47,603 nt of DNA, taken from positions 1,612 to 49,214 of the forward strand of contig NZXG01000067.1 of the NCBI GenBank assembly GCA_002701845.1, read 5' to 3'. This stretch comes from Pseudomonadales bacterium. GTDB lineage: Bacteria; Pseudomonadota; Gammaproteobacteria; Pseudomonadales; Ketobacteraceae. This document shows positions 16,399 through 25,491 of this stretch, in pieces; within the stretch, counting starts at the first letter, position 1; each line of letters begins with the position of its first letter. The translations under genes were made by a program, and so were the position numbers. Below the pieces are notes generated by a model. It was not told where the DNA came from. It saw nothing but the letters and a program-made list of their open reading frames with translations, and made no database searches.

Positions 16399-17317
16399 TG
16401 GATTCCCGCTGCAGCGGGTTGGCAATACCGTGGGGCACGTGACCCGCTGCCACATGTTCGCTGGCCGAAGTGCAATGCCCTTCCTGGTCATCAAAGAACA
16501 CATCCGCGCCGAAGGCTTTGAGAAACGCCCCTTTATCCAGCCCCCCCAGAAACAGCGACTCGTCAATTCGAATATTCCAGTTACGCAGGGTGCGAACCAC
16601 CCGTTCGTGGGCCGGTGCCGAACGGGCGGTCACCAGGGCGGTTCGAATGGGACAGGAGGCTTCGGGAAACTGGGATTGCAGGTTGTGCAGGGCCTGCAGG
16701 AAAGGTTTGAACGGGCCACCGCGCATGGGCGTATGGGCCGCCGCCCGTTCCGACGCGGTGAAGGCCGCCAGTCCCTGAGCCTGAAAAATCTGTTCCGACT
16801 CGTCGGAAAACAGCACGGCGTCGCCGTCAAACGCGATTTTCAGCTCGGTTTCCAGGTTCTGGGGATGGCGTCGCGGTGGAGACACGATGCTGGCAGCGGC
16901 ATAGCCCAGCTCCAGAGCGTTACGCACATCTTCCGGATTGGTGGACAAAAACAGATGGGCCCCGAAAGCTTCCACGTAACGATACGGACTGTTACCGCCG
17001 GAGAATGCCGCCCGGGTGATGGGCAGCTCCCAGTGCTCTATGGAATTGAAAACCCGCAATCCGGTATCGGCGGAATTGCGGGATAACAGAATCACTTCCA
17101 CGCCGCTGTTGGCGTTCACCCGTTCATTGATGGCCAGCAGTTTCTTTACCAGGGGGAACGCGTCCCCCGGCTCCAGGGGGGTATCCTCGTGCTCGATCTG
17201 ATACTGACGATAGGCGTCCAGGCCCTGGTTGCTATACACCCGGTGACTTTCCGACAGATCAAACAGAGCACTGGAGGAAGTGGCAATCACCAGCTTGCCA
17301 TCGAAGGTCATGGCCAT
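16379..17317 (-). CDS. 5'-nucleotidase (cytosolic NT5C1-like family)
   Basis: A 312-residue soluble protein resembling the PF06189-type 5'-nucleotidases, HAD-fold enzymes that dephosphorylate nucleoside monophosphates. Supporting segments are LVIATSSSALFDLSESH at the N-terminus, VILLSRNSADTGLRVFNSIE, KIAFDGDAVLFSDESE (the Asp-rich HAD-type motif) and VFFDDQEGHC near the C-terminus. Its ATG shares one base with the stop codon of the upstream AddA-like gene (TAATG), so translation is coupled and it is the last gene of a three-gene operon with two DNA-repair genes. A role in recycling nucleotides released by the nuclease is possible but unproven. Confidence 0.87.
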   Translation of the reverse strand: MAMTFDGKLVIATSSSALFDLSESHRVYSNQGLDAYRQYQIEHEDTPLEPGDAFPLVKKLLAINERVNANSGVEVILLSRNSADTGLRVFNSIEHWELPITRAAFSGGNSPYRYVEAFGAHLFLSTNPEDVRNALELGYAAASIVSPPRRHPQNLETELKIAFDGDAVLFSDESEQIFQAQGLAAFTASERAAAHTPMRGGPFKPFLQALHNLQSQFPEASCPIRTALVTARSAPAHERVVRTLRNWNIRIDESLFLGGLDKGAFLKAFGADVFFDDQEGHCTSASEHVAAGHVPHGIANPLQRESITSSSD

Positions 17318-20300
17318 TACAGGGTTACCTCCTGCAGCTGATCCAGTAGTGGAAAAAACAGGAAAGCCCGCACCGGACGTGGATCCAGGGCCTGCATGGC
17401 CTGCCGGTAACGGGCCAGTTGCGGTCGATACAGGGTGATTTCCTGCTCCAGAAATTGCGCCATGTCGCCCTCGGTCTCCGCCAGTTTATAGTCGATTATA
17501 AAACGGGTGCCCTGTTCCACAAAGGTCCGGTCGATAATCAGTTTTTCGTGGCCGCCTTCGGGATGGCAGCACACCAGGGCCAGCTCCGCCTGGTCTTCCT
17601 CATGGGCCTGGCCAAACAGCCAGTGACCGTGGCTTGAATGGCGCAGCCGCTGTACCGCCCGCTTGATGATAGCCAGCGCCTGGTTCAGCTGCGCTTCTTC
17701 CACCAGGCCCATACGTTGCAGCTCACGGTGCCAGGCCGGTTGCTGCTGTTCCGGCAGCAGCGACTGCCACAGTCCCGGCTGGCGTTGAAATTGTTCCAGC
17801 AGCCGATGGGTTAAGGTGCCGGCAAGCCGACGATACAGCGGGCCTGCCCCGGCCTCAGGGTCAGTTTCGCGCACTTCGCCCCCGCTGGTGGAAACCGGCG
17901 CGCCTGCAGAAGGTAGCTGTTGCCACCAGTTGTCAGCGGCCCGCCTGAACCGGCGCCGTGGTGCCTCCATGGCCTCACCGTCCAGCGGGTGTTCGGTACC
18001 ATCGAAACGGTCCCGCAGTTCAAAAATCAGCGCCAGCAGACTGCGGCCATCGGGTCGCTTCAGGCCGTCGCTGTCGTCCTCGGCCCGGAAGACGCCGCCG
18101 GATAAGTGCAACTGGTGTTTGGCCCGGGTACAGGCCACGTACAACAGCCGGGCCGCTTCATTTTTGCTGCGGTGACTGTGCAGCCCCCACAGGTACTGGT
18201 AGATGGAGTCTTCGTCCCCGCTGCTGTCAGGGGGCGCAAACGGCGCCACAAACAACTCCTGGGGCTCGCCGGCAATGGCGGTTTGCTTGTCCACCAGAAT
18301 CAGTGGTTTGTCGTCAGTACGGGGCAGTCGCTGCAGCTGCGGCAGGAACACCGCATCAAATTCCAGCCCCTTGGATTTGTGCATGGTCATCACCTGCACC
18401 TGCCGCTGCCCGGGTGGCATCACCTCCGGCGGCACGTAGAGCTCCCGTAGCTTGCGTTGCAATTGCGTGAAGTTGGGAACGTCGGCAATGCTGTCGATGC
18501 TGTCCAGCAAATCGAAGAACAGCCCGATGGCTTCCAGCTCCGCCGGATTGGCCGCGGCCGCCGGCACGCCCAATTGCAGCACCAGATCTCTGACCGCCAC
18601 CTGCCAGCGCTGGCGATGGCGTTGCTCATAGGCCTGTTGAAAGCACCGGGCCACATGCTGCAGCCGGGAGATGGTGGCCGGGCTCAGTGTGCAGTGTGCC
18701 GGTGTCTCATTGAGCAGCGATTGCAGCGCGGTCCAGGGATCCGGATGCAGTTCACTGAAATTCTGCAGCTCCGTTAACCTGAGTCCGCACCAGGGGCCCC
18801 GCAACAGCGCGAACCAGGCGGTATTATCGGTGGGGGCCTGGTAAGCGCGCAGCACTGCCATCAGGTCGGTGATCATCTGGCTGTCGGCCAGCGATTCAAT
18901 GTCCACCGCCTGATAGCTGATGCCCTGCCGTTTCAGTGCTTGTACCACATCGACCGCGTGGGATTTGCCCTTCACCAGTATGGCCACTGAATAATCCGCC
19001 GGTAACGCCTGAATCCGTTCCGCGATCCAGGCGCCCTCCGCCGCCGCCATGGACTGCATTTGTTCCCCAGTACCGCAGAACAGTTGCAGGCTGACCTGGT
19101 CCTCCGCCAGCGCGCTGTTGTGGGCATTCGATTGCGCATAAGGTACCGCGCCACGGCGAGCGTCCGGTCGCGAAGGAAAAACCCGGCTGAAGACGGTATT
19201 CACCCACTGGATAACCGCTGCCGAAGAACGGAAATTGGTGTCCAGCACCAGGGGTTGTAACGGTACCTGACCCAGCATTTGTTCCTGCCACAGACGCAGA
19301 AACAAACCCACATCCGCCTTACGAAAAGCGTAGATGGACTGCATGGGATCACCCACCAGGAACAGGGTCCGGCCGTCACCCGGGGTCCAGCCGGCGGTGA
19401 GACGATCCAGCAACTCCACCTGAATCAGAGAGGTATCCTGAAACTCATCCACCAGAATATGGTCGATGCGGTGATCCAGCAATAGCGCCAGGTCCGACGG
19501 TGCCTCGTCCCCACCCAGGGTCTGCAGCGCCGCCAGCGCCACTTCACTGAAGTCCACCTGGCGGCGGGACTGAAACACCAGCTTCAGGTGGGCGGCAGCA
19601 AACCGGGTGATGAGTACCAGATCCTGCAGCAGTCGCCACTGGCGTTCGGGCAGACCGATGGCCGGCAGGCTGAGGAACCATTGTAATAACGCCAGCCATT
19701 GGGGCGATTCCGCCAACTGGTTGGCCAGGGTCAGGGCCCGTTCCTTCCAGCGCGCGGCTTCGGCTTTTTGCGCTCCCTGGCCCGGAGGAAAGCCTTCTTT
19801 CACGGTGAACGTTTTCCTGGGGTCGCCCTTGTTAGTGAGCAGGAATCCCAAGAGTTGCTTGTGTTGTGATAGCGGGTCCGGTGGCGACGCCAGCAGGGCA
19901 TGGTCACGGCCGCATTGACGCAGCTGCTCCCTGGCATAATCGGTAACCGCTACCAGCTCGCTCATAAACTGTGGACCCACCGCCTGCTCCAGCTGGGTCA
20001 GGGCCTCCTGGTTTAATTGCTGAAGCGATTGTTCCAGCAGGACGCGAAAGCGTTCCGGATCGCCGTGCACCCGGGTGACATCTTCCAGCCAGTGATCCCG
20101 CTGCGCCAGCATCTGCCCCACCAATGCACTGAGTCTGGCAAAGCGGTTGTCGAGAAACCCCAGCACCCGGCGCAGGGCGGCACCCAGTTCGTCCGCTTCA
20201 TCCAGGGATTGCAACAGGGCCGCACTGGCCTCCTGATACAGTTCGCTGGCATCCTCGGCCACGCCAAACTGAACCCCCAGTCCGGAACCCAGCGGCCGGT

Positions 20301-20682
20301 GACGGACGATGCCGCTACAGAAACTGTCAATGGTCAGCAACCGCAGTCGATTCTGATTGTGTTGCAGTCCCCACTGTCGTTGCTGATCCCGGGCCAGCAC
20401 CTGGCGCCCGAATTCATAGAACTGATCCAGGTACGGGTCCCCCGGCGGTGTCGGAGCCCGGGCCAGCTCCAGGGCCTCCATAACCCGCACCCGCATTTCC
20501 GCCGCGGCTTTTTTGGTAAAGGTGATAGCCAGAATATCTTCCGGGTTTTCCACCCGGGCCAGTAATTTCAGAATCCGCAGAGTCAGGACGCCGGTCTTAC
20601 CGGAGCCGGCCGGGGCCTGGACGATAAAACTGTGGCTGATATCCAGTGCCTGTCGGCGTTGTTCCAGGTCAGTCACCGACAT
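17317..20682 (-). CDS. AddA-like UvrD/REP helicase-nuclease
   Basis: A 1121-residue superfamily 1A helicase fused to a RecB-type nuclease, expected to process DNA double-strand ends together with the AddB-like product encoded just upstream. The Walker A loop is APAGSGKT (22-29, K28), then ITFTKKAAAEMR (motif Ia), HILVDEFQDTS (motif II), LVGDPMQSIYAFRKA (motif III) and VQVMTMHKSKGLEFDAVFLP (motif V). The C-terminal nuclease shows GTLTHRLLEQF and IIDRTFV...FIIDYKLAE, the latter with the catalytic Asp and D-x-K, so it looks active. Its start overlaps the AddB-like gene by 14 bases. It is related to AddA/RexA and RecB but belongs to the group paired with TIGR03623-type proteins, so I give no gene symbol. 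Confidence 0.9.
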   Translation of the reverse strand: MSVTDLEQRRQALDISHSFIVQAPAGSGKTGVLTLRILKLLARVENPEDILAITFTKKAAAEMRVRVMEALELARAPTPPGDPYLDQFYEFGRQVLARDQQRQWGLQHNQNRLRLLTIDSFCSGIVRHRPLGSGLGVQFGVAEDASELYQEASAALLQSLDEADELGAALRRVLGFLDNRFARLSALVGQMLAQRDHWLEDVTRVHGDPERFRVLLEQSLQQLNQEALTQLEQAVGPQFMSELVAVTDYAREQLRQCGRDHALLASPPDPLSQHKQLLGFLLTNKGDPRKTFTVKEGFPPGQGAQKAEAARWKERALTLANQLAESPQWLALLQWFLSLPAIGLPERQWRLLQDLVLITRFAAAHLKLVFQSRRQVDFSEVALAALQTLGGDEAPSDLALLLDHRIDHILVDEFQDTSLIQVELLDRLTAGWTPGDGRTLFLVGDPMQSIYAFRKADVGLFLRLWQEQMLGQVPLQPLVLDTNFRSSAAVIQWVNTVFSRVFPSRPDARRGAVPYAQSNAHNSALAEDQVSLQLFCGTGEQMQSMAAAEGAWIAERIQALPADYSVAILVKGKSHAVDVVQALKRQGISYQAVDIESLADSQMITDLMAVLRAYQAPTDNTAWFALLRGPWCGLRLTELQNFSELHPDPWTALQSLLNETPAHCTLSPATISRLQHVARCFQQAYEQRHRQRWQVAVRDLVLQLGVPAAAANPAELEAIGLFFDLLDSIDSIADVPNFTQLQRKLRELYVPPEVMPPGQRQVQVMTMHKSKGLEFDAVFLPQLQRLPRTDDKPLILVDKQTAIAGEPQELFVAPFAPPDSSGDEDSIYQYLWGLHSHRSKNEAARLLYVACTRAKHQLHLSGGVFRAEDDSDGLKRPDGRSLLALIFELRDRFDGTEHPLDGEAMEAPRRRFRRAADNWWQQLPSAGAPVSTSGGEVRETDPEAGAGPLYRRLAGTLTHRLLEQFQRQPGLWQSLLPEQQQPAWHRELQRMGLVEEAQLNQALAIIKRAVQRLRHSSHGHWLFGQAHEEDQAELALVCCHPEGGHEKLIIDRTFVEQGTRFIIDYKLAETEGDMAQFLEQEITLYRPQLARYRQAMQALDPRPVRAFLFFPLLDQLQEVTL

Positions 20683-23356
20683 CGCCCAGCTCCTTGATAC
20701 GGCACACCGGGTCCAGGTGGCAGTGTTGGCAAACCGAGGTGTTGATAGGTGTCACGCTGGCCACGCCGGCCCGGTATTCTTCGGCAATGGCGGTGAGCGT
20801 CTGTTGCCAGGCGGCCACCTGTCCACTCCAGCCCTCCGCTGGTGGGTTTACGGTTTTCAATTGGGCATCGCTGAACGGGGTTTCCTTCGCCTGCAAACCC
20901 TGCCATTGAATCTTGTCCGGCCGCACAATACCAAAATAGATACCCTGTGGTTGCACCGCATCCAGCAATGCATACAACGGCAGTTGCGGTTCTTCCGGCC
21001 GTTGCCCTAGCCAGACGCTGGTGGTTTTGTTGCCGGTTTTATAGTCCACGATCACCCGGCTGCCGTCCGCCAGCCGGTCCACCCGGTCCACGGTCAGATT
21101 CAGCGCCAGGCCCCCCAGGTGCAGGGTCTGGCGTTTTTCAATGGTATCCACGGCAAAGTCAGCACGCAGAGTTTCCGCGCTGTGCAGCCAGGCGGTGACC
21201 ACCTGCAGTGTACGCAACCGTTCGAGTTCATACAGCGCCTCGGGAAACAGGTACACCTGCTGACGAAACCGCTGCAGCTGCCGTGTCAAAATCGACGCCA
21301 GACAGGCTTGCAGGCTATCCTCGTTCGCCAGCAGACTCAGTAGTTGCTGGCGGGACCCCACCTGCTGCCAGAAGGCCTCCAGTACCCAATGTACCAAAGT
21401 GCCGCGATCGCTGGGCCGAACCCCATCCTGCAACTGGTCGGGGGCCTGTAATCCCAGTCGATATTCGGCATAGGCCCGAAACGGGCACTGCGACTGCGAA
21501 CGGATCAGCCCGCTGCCGCCACTGACCTGTGTCCCCGGCAGTGGCGCTCCGCTGTCGTCAGCGGCCAGTTCCTCAATCCCGGACCTCAATTCATACAATT
21601 GCTGCTCCCGGGTGTTCGGGCACAGGTCAAACACCGGTGGCGCAGTGGCTGGCAATTCCACCAACAGGGGCGACAACAGCAATTGAGCGTCCCCCTGTTG
21701 CCGGCCCCAGCTGAACACCACTTCCGGGGCCGCCTGCCGAAACCCGCTTAACATGGCGCTGGCGTATTCCAGCTCCCGTTCCGGGCCGGAACCGGGCATG
21801 CCGTGGCGCCGCAACACAGATCGGGGTAAAAATGGATTACCCACCGGCGGTTGCGGCCATTGCTGACTGTCGCATTCGCACACCCACAGGGCATCAAAAT
21901 TCAGTGCCGCGGCCTCCAGACTGCCCATGACCTGAATGGGCGCGGCTTCGGTCTGGGGTTGAAATGGCGTGTTCTGCAGTTGCGCCCGCAGTTCAGCCAC
22001 AAATTCCTGGAAGCCGGTGGCACCCAGTAACGGATCCAGATCCGCCATTTCCTGCATCGCCTCCAACAGACGTTGCTGCACCTGATATCCGGCACTGTCC
22101 AGGGTGCGCTCCTGCAGAAATCCCAGGGCATCCAATGCCTGATGCAACCAGAGCAGCCACTGTTGCAGTGACTGCTGCCGTCCCAGCCCCGCCTGCAGCC
22201 CGGCCGGCAGCGACAGGGGTGGGTCCGCGGCAATCGCCTCCACCGGGTTGCTGTCCTGCTCCTGAAACCGCTGCCACAACGCGGGCAATTGAAACGCGGC
22301 CAGCTGGCTGCGGTTGTGTTGCCGCAACCACTGAATAAAACGGTCTCGATGCTGGAACTGGCGCTGGCCCCCGGCAAAAAACGGGCTTTTCAGTAACACC
22401 TCCCAATGGGTCAGGGGCAGCGCCGGGCCCAGGGAGTTGAGCCAAAGCAGCAGATGACTGCACAGGGGGTATTCCGCCAGGGGCTGGCCGGCTGTGATGT
22501 TAATGGTGTCATGCCAGCTGCCGGGGATCAGGTTCGGATTGGTGGCCGCCAGATCGCGGCTGACCGCCGCCAGATGATGACGCTGCGCCTGCAGATTAGG
22601 CACCACCACGCCGATCCGGTGCCGGGGCTGCCGGTGCCAGTGCGCCAGTGCCCAGCACAATGCCTGCCGAAACTGGTCCTGATGGGTCGCAAATTCCACA
22701 GTCGCCGCCCGCCCCTGAAGCCGGGCCTGGCCGGTACAATGCACGGGAATCCCGGTATCGGTAAACAGTTGCCGCAGCCGCTGCAGTTGCGGTTCATCAG
22801 GATCGTTGAAGCCTTGGAGGCAAACCGCGGGGGGCGGCGGCAATCCGGGGCTGCCACCGGTGCAGATCAGTGCCGGCAGAGCGGCCTGATCCGCCCAGTT
22901 CCGCTGTTGCAACTGGTTCAGGTAGTCTCGGTGGGCGCCGGCGAACAGGGTGCTCTCCGGGGTGCTTTCGTTATACCAGTCCGCCTCCGGCAGGCGCCAG
23001 CGGCATACCAGGCGCCGGGCCTCCTGGCAGGCAACCACCGTGCCTTCCAGATCCATGCCCGGTTCCAGCCGATCGCTCAGAACCCGGCGCCAGAGCCATC
23101 GGGACTGACGGCTGGAGATCAGGGCGGGCACTGGCGGAGCCGGTGGCGGGTTCAGCGCCAGCGCCTCGTAACGAAGTTGCAGCCAGCTGTCCAGCGGCAG
23201 GGCTTGTAAGTCCGGCCAACTGTATGCGCCCTGCTCTGCCATCTGCTGGTTGTAGTCCCGCCGCAGCCAGGCGCTCAGCCGCCGATTGGGGGTCAGAATC
23301 AGGGTGCCGGGTTCCAGCCCGTGCAGTTCCAGGGGTGTTGCCTTAACCGTGGACAT
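20669..23356 (-). CDS. AddB-like PD-(D/E)XK nuclease with iron-sulfur cluster motif (TIGR03623-like)
   Basis: An 895-residue protein matching the size and order of the 'probable DNA repair protein' family related to AddB. The N-terminal half is a degenerate helicase: the position of Walker A reads LILTPNRRLSAW with no GKT. The C-terminal nuclease has GTLVHWVLEAF and LTVDRVDR...VIVDYKTGN, the catalytic residues of the RecB/AddB nuclease. One Cys before the nuclease core (QSQCPFRAYAEY) and three at the C-terminus (CQHCHLDPVC) match the AddB [4Fe-4S] cluster that clamps the domain. The first gene of the addB-addA-nucleotidase operon. No recC or recD is in view. Confidence 0.88.
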   Translation of the reverse strand: MSTVKATPLELHGLEPGTLILTPNRRLSAWLRRDYNQQMAEQGAYSWPDLQALPLDSWLQLRYEALALNPPPAPPVPALISSRQSRWLWRRVLSDRLEPGMDLEGTVVACQEARRLVCRWRLPEADWYNESTPESTLFAGAHRDYLNQLQQRNWADQAALPALICTGGSPGLPPPPAVCLQGFNDPDEPQLQRLRQLFTDTGIPVHCTGQARLQGRAATVEFATHQDQFRQALCWALAHWHRQPRHRIGVVVPNLQAQRHHLAAVSRDLAATNPNLIPGSWHDTINITAGQPLAEYPLCSHLLLWLNSLGPALPLTHWEVLLKSPFFAGGQRQFQHRDRFIQWLRQHNRSQLAAFQLPALWQRFQEQDSNPVEAIAADPPLSLPAGLQAGLGRQQSLQQWLLWLHQALDALGFLQERTLDSAGYQVQQRLLEAMQEMADLDPLLGATGFQEFVAELRAQLQNTPFQPQTEAAPIQVMGSLEAAALNFDALWVCECDSQQWPQPPVGNPFLPRSVLRRHGMPGSGPERELEYASAMLSGFRQAAPEVVFSWGRQQGDAQLLLSPLLVELPATAPPVFDLCPNTREQQLYELRSGIEELAADDSGAPLPGTQVSGGSGLIRSQSQCPFRAYAEYRLGLQAPDQLQDGVRPSDRGTLVHWVLEAFWQQVGSRQQLLSLLANEDSLQACLASILTRQLQRFRQQVYLFPEALYELERLRTLQVVTAWLHSAETLRADFAVDTIEKRQTLHLGGLALNLTVDRVDRLADGSRVIVDYKTGNKTTSVWLGQRPEEPQLPLYALLDAVQPQGIYFGIVRPDKIQWQGLQAKETPFSDAQLKTVNPPAEGWSGQVAAWQQTLTAIAEEYRAGVASVTPINTSVCQHCHLDPVCRIKELGDVGD

Positions 23357-23503
23357 GAAACCTTAATTGCAAAAATCTATTGTCTTCATGGAGAGTTTTT
23401 TTGCCAAAAACCGGTGTTATCTGTGCAATTGGAGGGATGATTGGGATAAAATCCGTCGTCTTGCATGACACCTGAAAGCTAGATTAAATAGGATTCAATT
23501 ACA

Positions 23504-24574
23504 ATGTCCAATACCAGCGTCGACAATCTAAATGTCGCGTCGCAGGAGGTGTTGATCACCCCGCGACAGCTGAAAGACGAAATCCCCCTGTCGGATTCCG
23601 CCCGCGAGGTGGTGGTGCAGGGGCGAGACGCCATCCGCAATATTCTCGATCGCAAGGATCACCGCCTGTTTATCGTAGTGGGCCCCTGCTCCATTCACGA
23701 TGTGGACGCTGCCAAGGACTATGCCAACCGCCTGAAGGCGCTGGCCGATGACGTGGCGGATACACTGCTGCTGGTGATGCGGGTGTATTTCGAAAAGCCC
23801 CGTACCACCGTGGGCTGGAAGGGTCTGATCAATGACCCCTATATGAATGACACCTTCGCCATTCAGGATGGGTTGCATATCGCCCGGCGCCTGCTGGTGG
23901 ATCTGTCGGAAATCGGGTTGCCTCTGGCTACCGAGGCCCTGGACCCTATTTCACCCCAGTATCTGCAGGACCTGATCAGCTGGTCCGCCATTGGCGCCCG
24001 CACCACCGAATCCCAGACCCACCGGGAAATGTCCAGTGGCCTGTCCTCCCCCGTGGGTTTTAAAAACGGCACCGACGGTTCCCTGACTGTTGCCATTAAC
24101 GCTTTGCATTCAGTCTCCAGCCCCCACAGTTTCCTGGGTATCAACCAGGAAGGTCAGGTGTCCATCATCAATACCCGGGGCAATCCTTACGGTCATGTGG
24201 TGCTGCGCGGCGGCGGTGGCAAACCCAATTACGACTCCGTGAGCGTGGCCCTGGCGGAACAGGAGCTGGAAAAGGAAAAACTGTCCCACAATATCATGGT
24301 GGATTGTAGCCACGCCAACTCCAACAAGGATCCGGGGTTGCAGTCTCTGGTGATGGAAAACGTGACCAATCAGATTCTGGAAGGCAATCAATCCCTGGTG
24401 GGCCTGATGGTGGAGAGTCACCTTAATTGGGGTAACCAGAAAATCCCCGAGGACCATAGCCAGCTAAAGTATGGTGTTTCGGTGACCGATGCCTGCATCG
24501 ACTGGGAAACCACTGAAAAGGCCATTCGTGAAATGCGGGATAAACTGAAGGTGGTGCTGCCGCACCGTCGGTGA
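23504..24574 (+). CDS. aroF: 3-deoxy-7-phosphoheptulonate (DAHP) synthase, class I
   Basis: DAHP synthase condenses PEP with erythrose 4-phosphate, the first step of aromatic amino acid synthesis. The 356-residue protein is the E. coli AroF/G/H type: VVGPCSIHD, MRVYFEKPRTTVGWKGLINDP, GARTTESQTHREMSSGLSSP, GFKNGTDG and VDCSHANSNKDP carry the substrate and metal ligands. Which amino acid inhibits it cannot be read with confidence; the symbol aroF is given on overall length and resemblance. It is transcribed alone, followed by a terminator. The start ATG has AGGA ten bases upstream. Confidence 0.93.
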   Translation: MSNTSVDNLNVASQEVLITPRQLKDEIPLSDSAREVVVQGRDAIRNILDRKDHRLFIVVGPCSIHDVDAAKDYANRLKALADDVADTLLLVMRVYFEKPRTTVGWKGLINDPYMNDTFAIQDGLHIARRLLVDLSEIGLPLATEALDPISPQYLQDLISWSAIGARTTESQTHREMSSGLSSPVGFKNGTDGSLTVAINALHSVSSPHSFLGINQEGQVSIINTRGNPYGHVVLRGGGGKPNYDSVSVALAEQELEKEKLSHNIMVDCSHANSNKDPGLQSLVMENVTNQILEGNQSLVGLMVESHLNWGNQKIPEDHSQLKYGVSVTDACIDWETTEKAIREMRDKLKVVLPHRR

Positions 24575-24615
24575 ACCATACACGCTCGCCCCATCAGCGG
24601 GAAGTGACCGGACGT

Positions 24616-24640
24616 AAAAAAGGCCCCACGGGGCCTTTTT
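24616..24640. terminator. Bidirectional intrinsic terminator between the DAHP synthase gene and nfuA
   Basis: GGCCCC (24622-24627) and GGGGCC (24630-24635) form a short stem with a tight 2-base loop, preceded by AAAAAA and followed by TTTTT, so it can act on both convergent transcripts. Confidence 0.85.
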
Positions 24641-24684
24641 ATTGGACAGGGTACTGACCTTGTTCGGGAAAGGCGACGAGCGGA

Positions 24685-25281
24685 TCACTTGAAGTAGGCG
24701 TTTTCCGTGACGCTGTGATCGGTTTCGTCCACGATGCGGCTTAATTGCGGTATCCGCTCCAACAGAGTTTTCTCGATACCCTCTTTCAGGGTGACGTCCA
24801 CCATGCCACAGCCCTGGCAGCCACCACCGAACTTCAGCACCGCAATGGTATCATCCTCCACCAGACCCACCAGCTCCACATTGCCGCCATGGGCCGCCAG
24901 CTGGGGGTTGATTTCGCTGTACAGGTAGTAATTGACTTTCTGCTCAACACTGGCGTTGTCATCAATTTGCGGCACCTTGGACTTTGGCGCCCGAAACGTG
25001 AGCTGACCACCCATGCGATCCTTGGCGTAGTCGATCACTGCATCTTCCAGAAACGGCACACTATCTTCATCGATATAGGCGTTAAAGCCATCCAGTTCCA
25101 GCTTGGTGTCCGAATCCTGCTGCTCTCCCTGGGCGCAATAGGCCATGCAGCATTCCGCATTTGGCGTGCCGGGGCGTTCCACAAATATGCGGACTCCCAT
25201 CCCTTCGCTGTCCTGTTTCGACAACAGGTTCACCAGATATTCCTGGGCGGCTGGGGTCACGGTGATAAAGTCATTGGCCAT
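24685..25281 (-). CDS. nfuA: Fe/S biogenesis protein NfuA
   Basis: NfuA carries [4Fe-4S] clusters to target enzymes, especially under oxidative stress or iron limitation. The 198-residue protein has an N-terminal degenerate A-type carrier domain ([15 protein letters not shown] onwards, about 1-100) and a C-terminal Nfu domain with the cluster-binding CxxC at C155/C158 ([19 protein letters not shown]). ATG 25281 has AGAAGG seven bases upstream and is preferred over an in-frame upstream start at 25302. It is divergent from metH. Cluster-dependent enzymes in the window that could be clients include CysH and CysI. Confidence 0.95.
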   Translation of the reverse strand: MANDFITVTPAAQEYLVNLLSKQDSEGMGVRIFVERPGTPNAECCMAYCAQGEQQDSDTKLELDGFNAYIDEDSVPFLEDAVIDYAKDRMGGQLTFRAPKSKVPQIDDNASVEQKVNYYLYSEINPQLAAHGGNVELVGLVEDDTIAVLKFGGGCQGCGMVDVTLKEGIEKTLLERIPQLSRIVDETDHSVTENAYFK

Positions 25282-25491
25282 GGTGAAACCTTCTGCTGAC
25301 AACTTTGCACCAGGATACCCTGTTGGCGGGATAAAACCAAGTGTGGCAGTCGGGTATTGCGGTGCTATGAAGAAATCCCCCCACTCTATGAAAAATAATC
25401 AATCCCCGAAATCCTTGGGGCCAGGGGGTTCTGGTACAATGCGGCGCATTTCATGCCTTTAAAGTCATTAGTTTAAGAGTCCGATACCAAG

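Noticed and set aside
25282-25491. Possible cobalamin or SAM riboswitch upstream of metH
   Set aside because: I looked for a B12-box-like conserved core and a SAM-type multi-helix leader and saw neither. The gap of about 210 bases only has a short CCCC/GGGG stem and a -10-like box.
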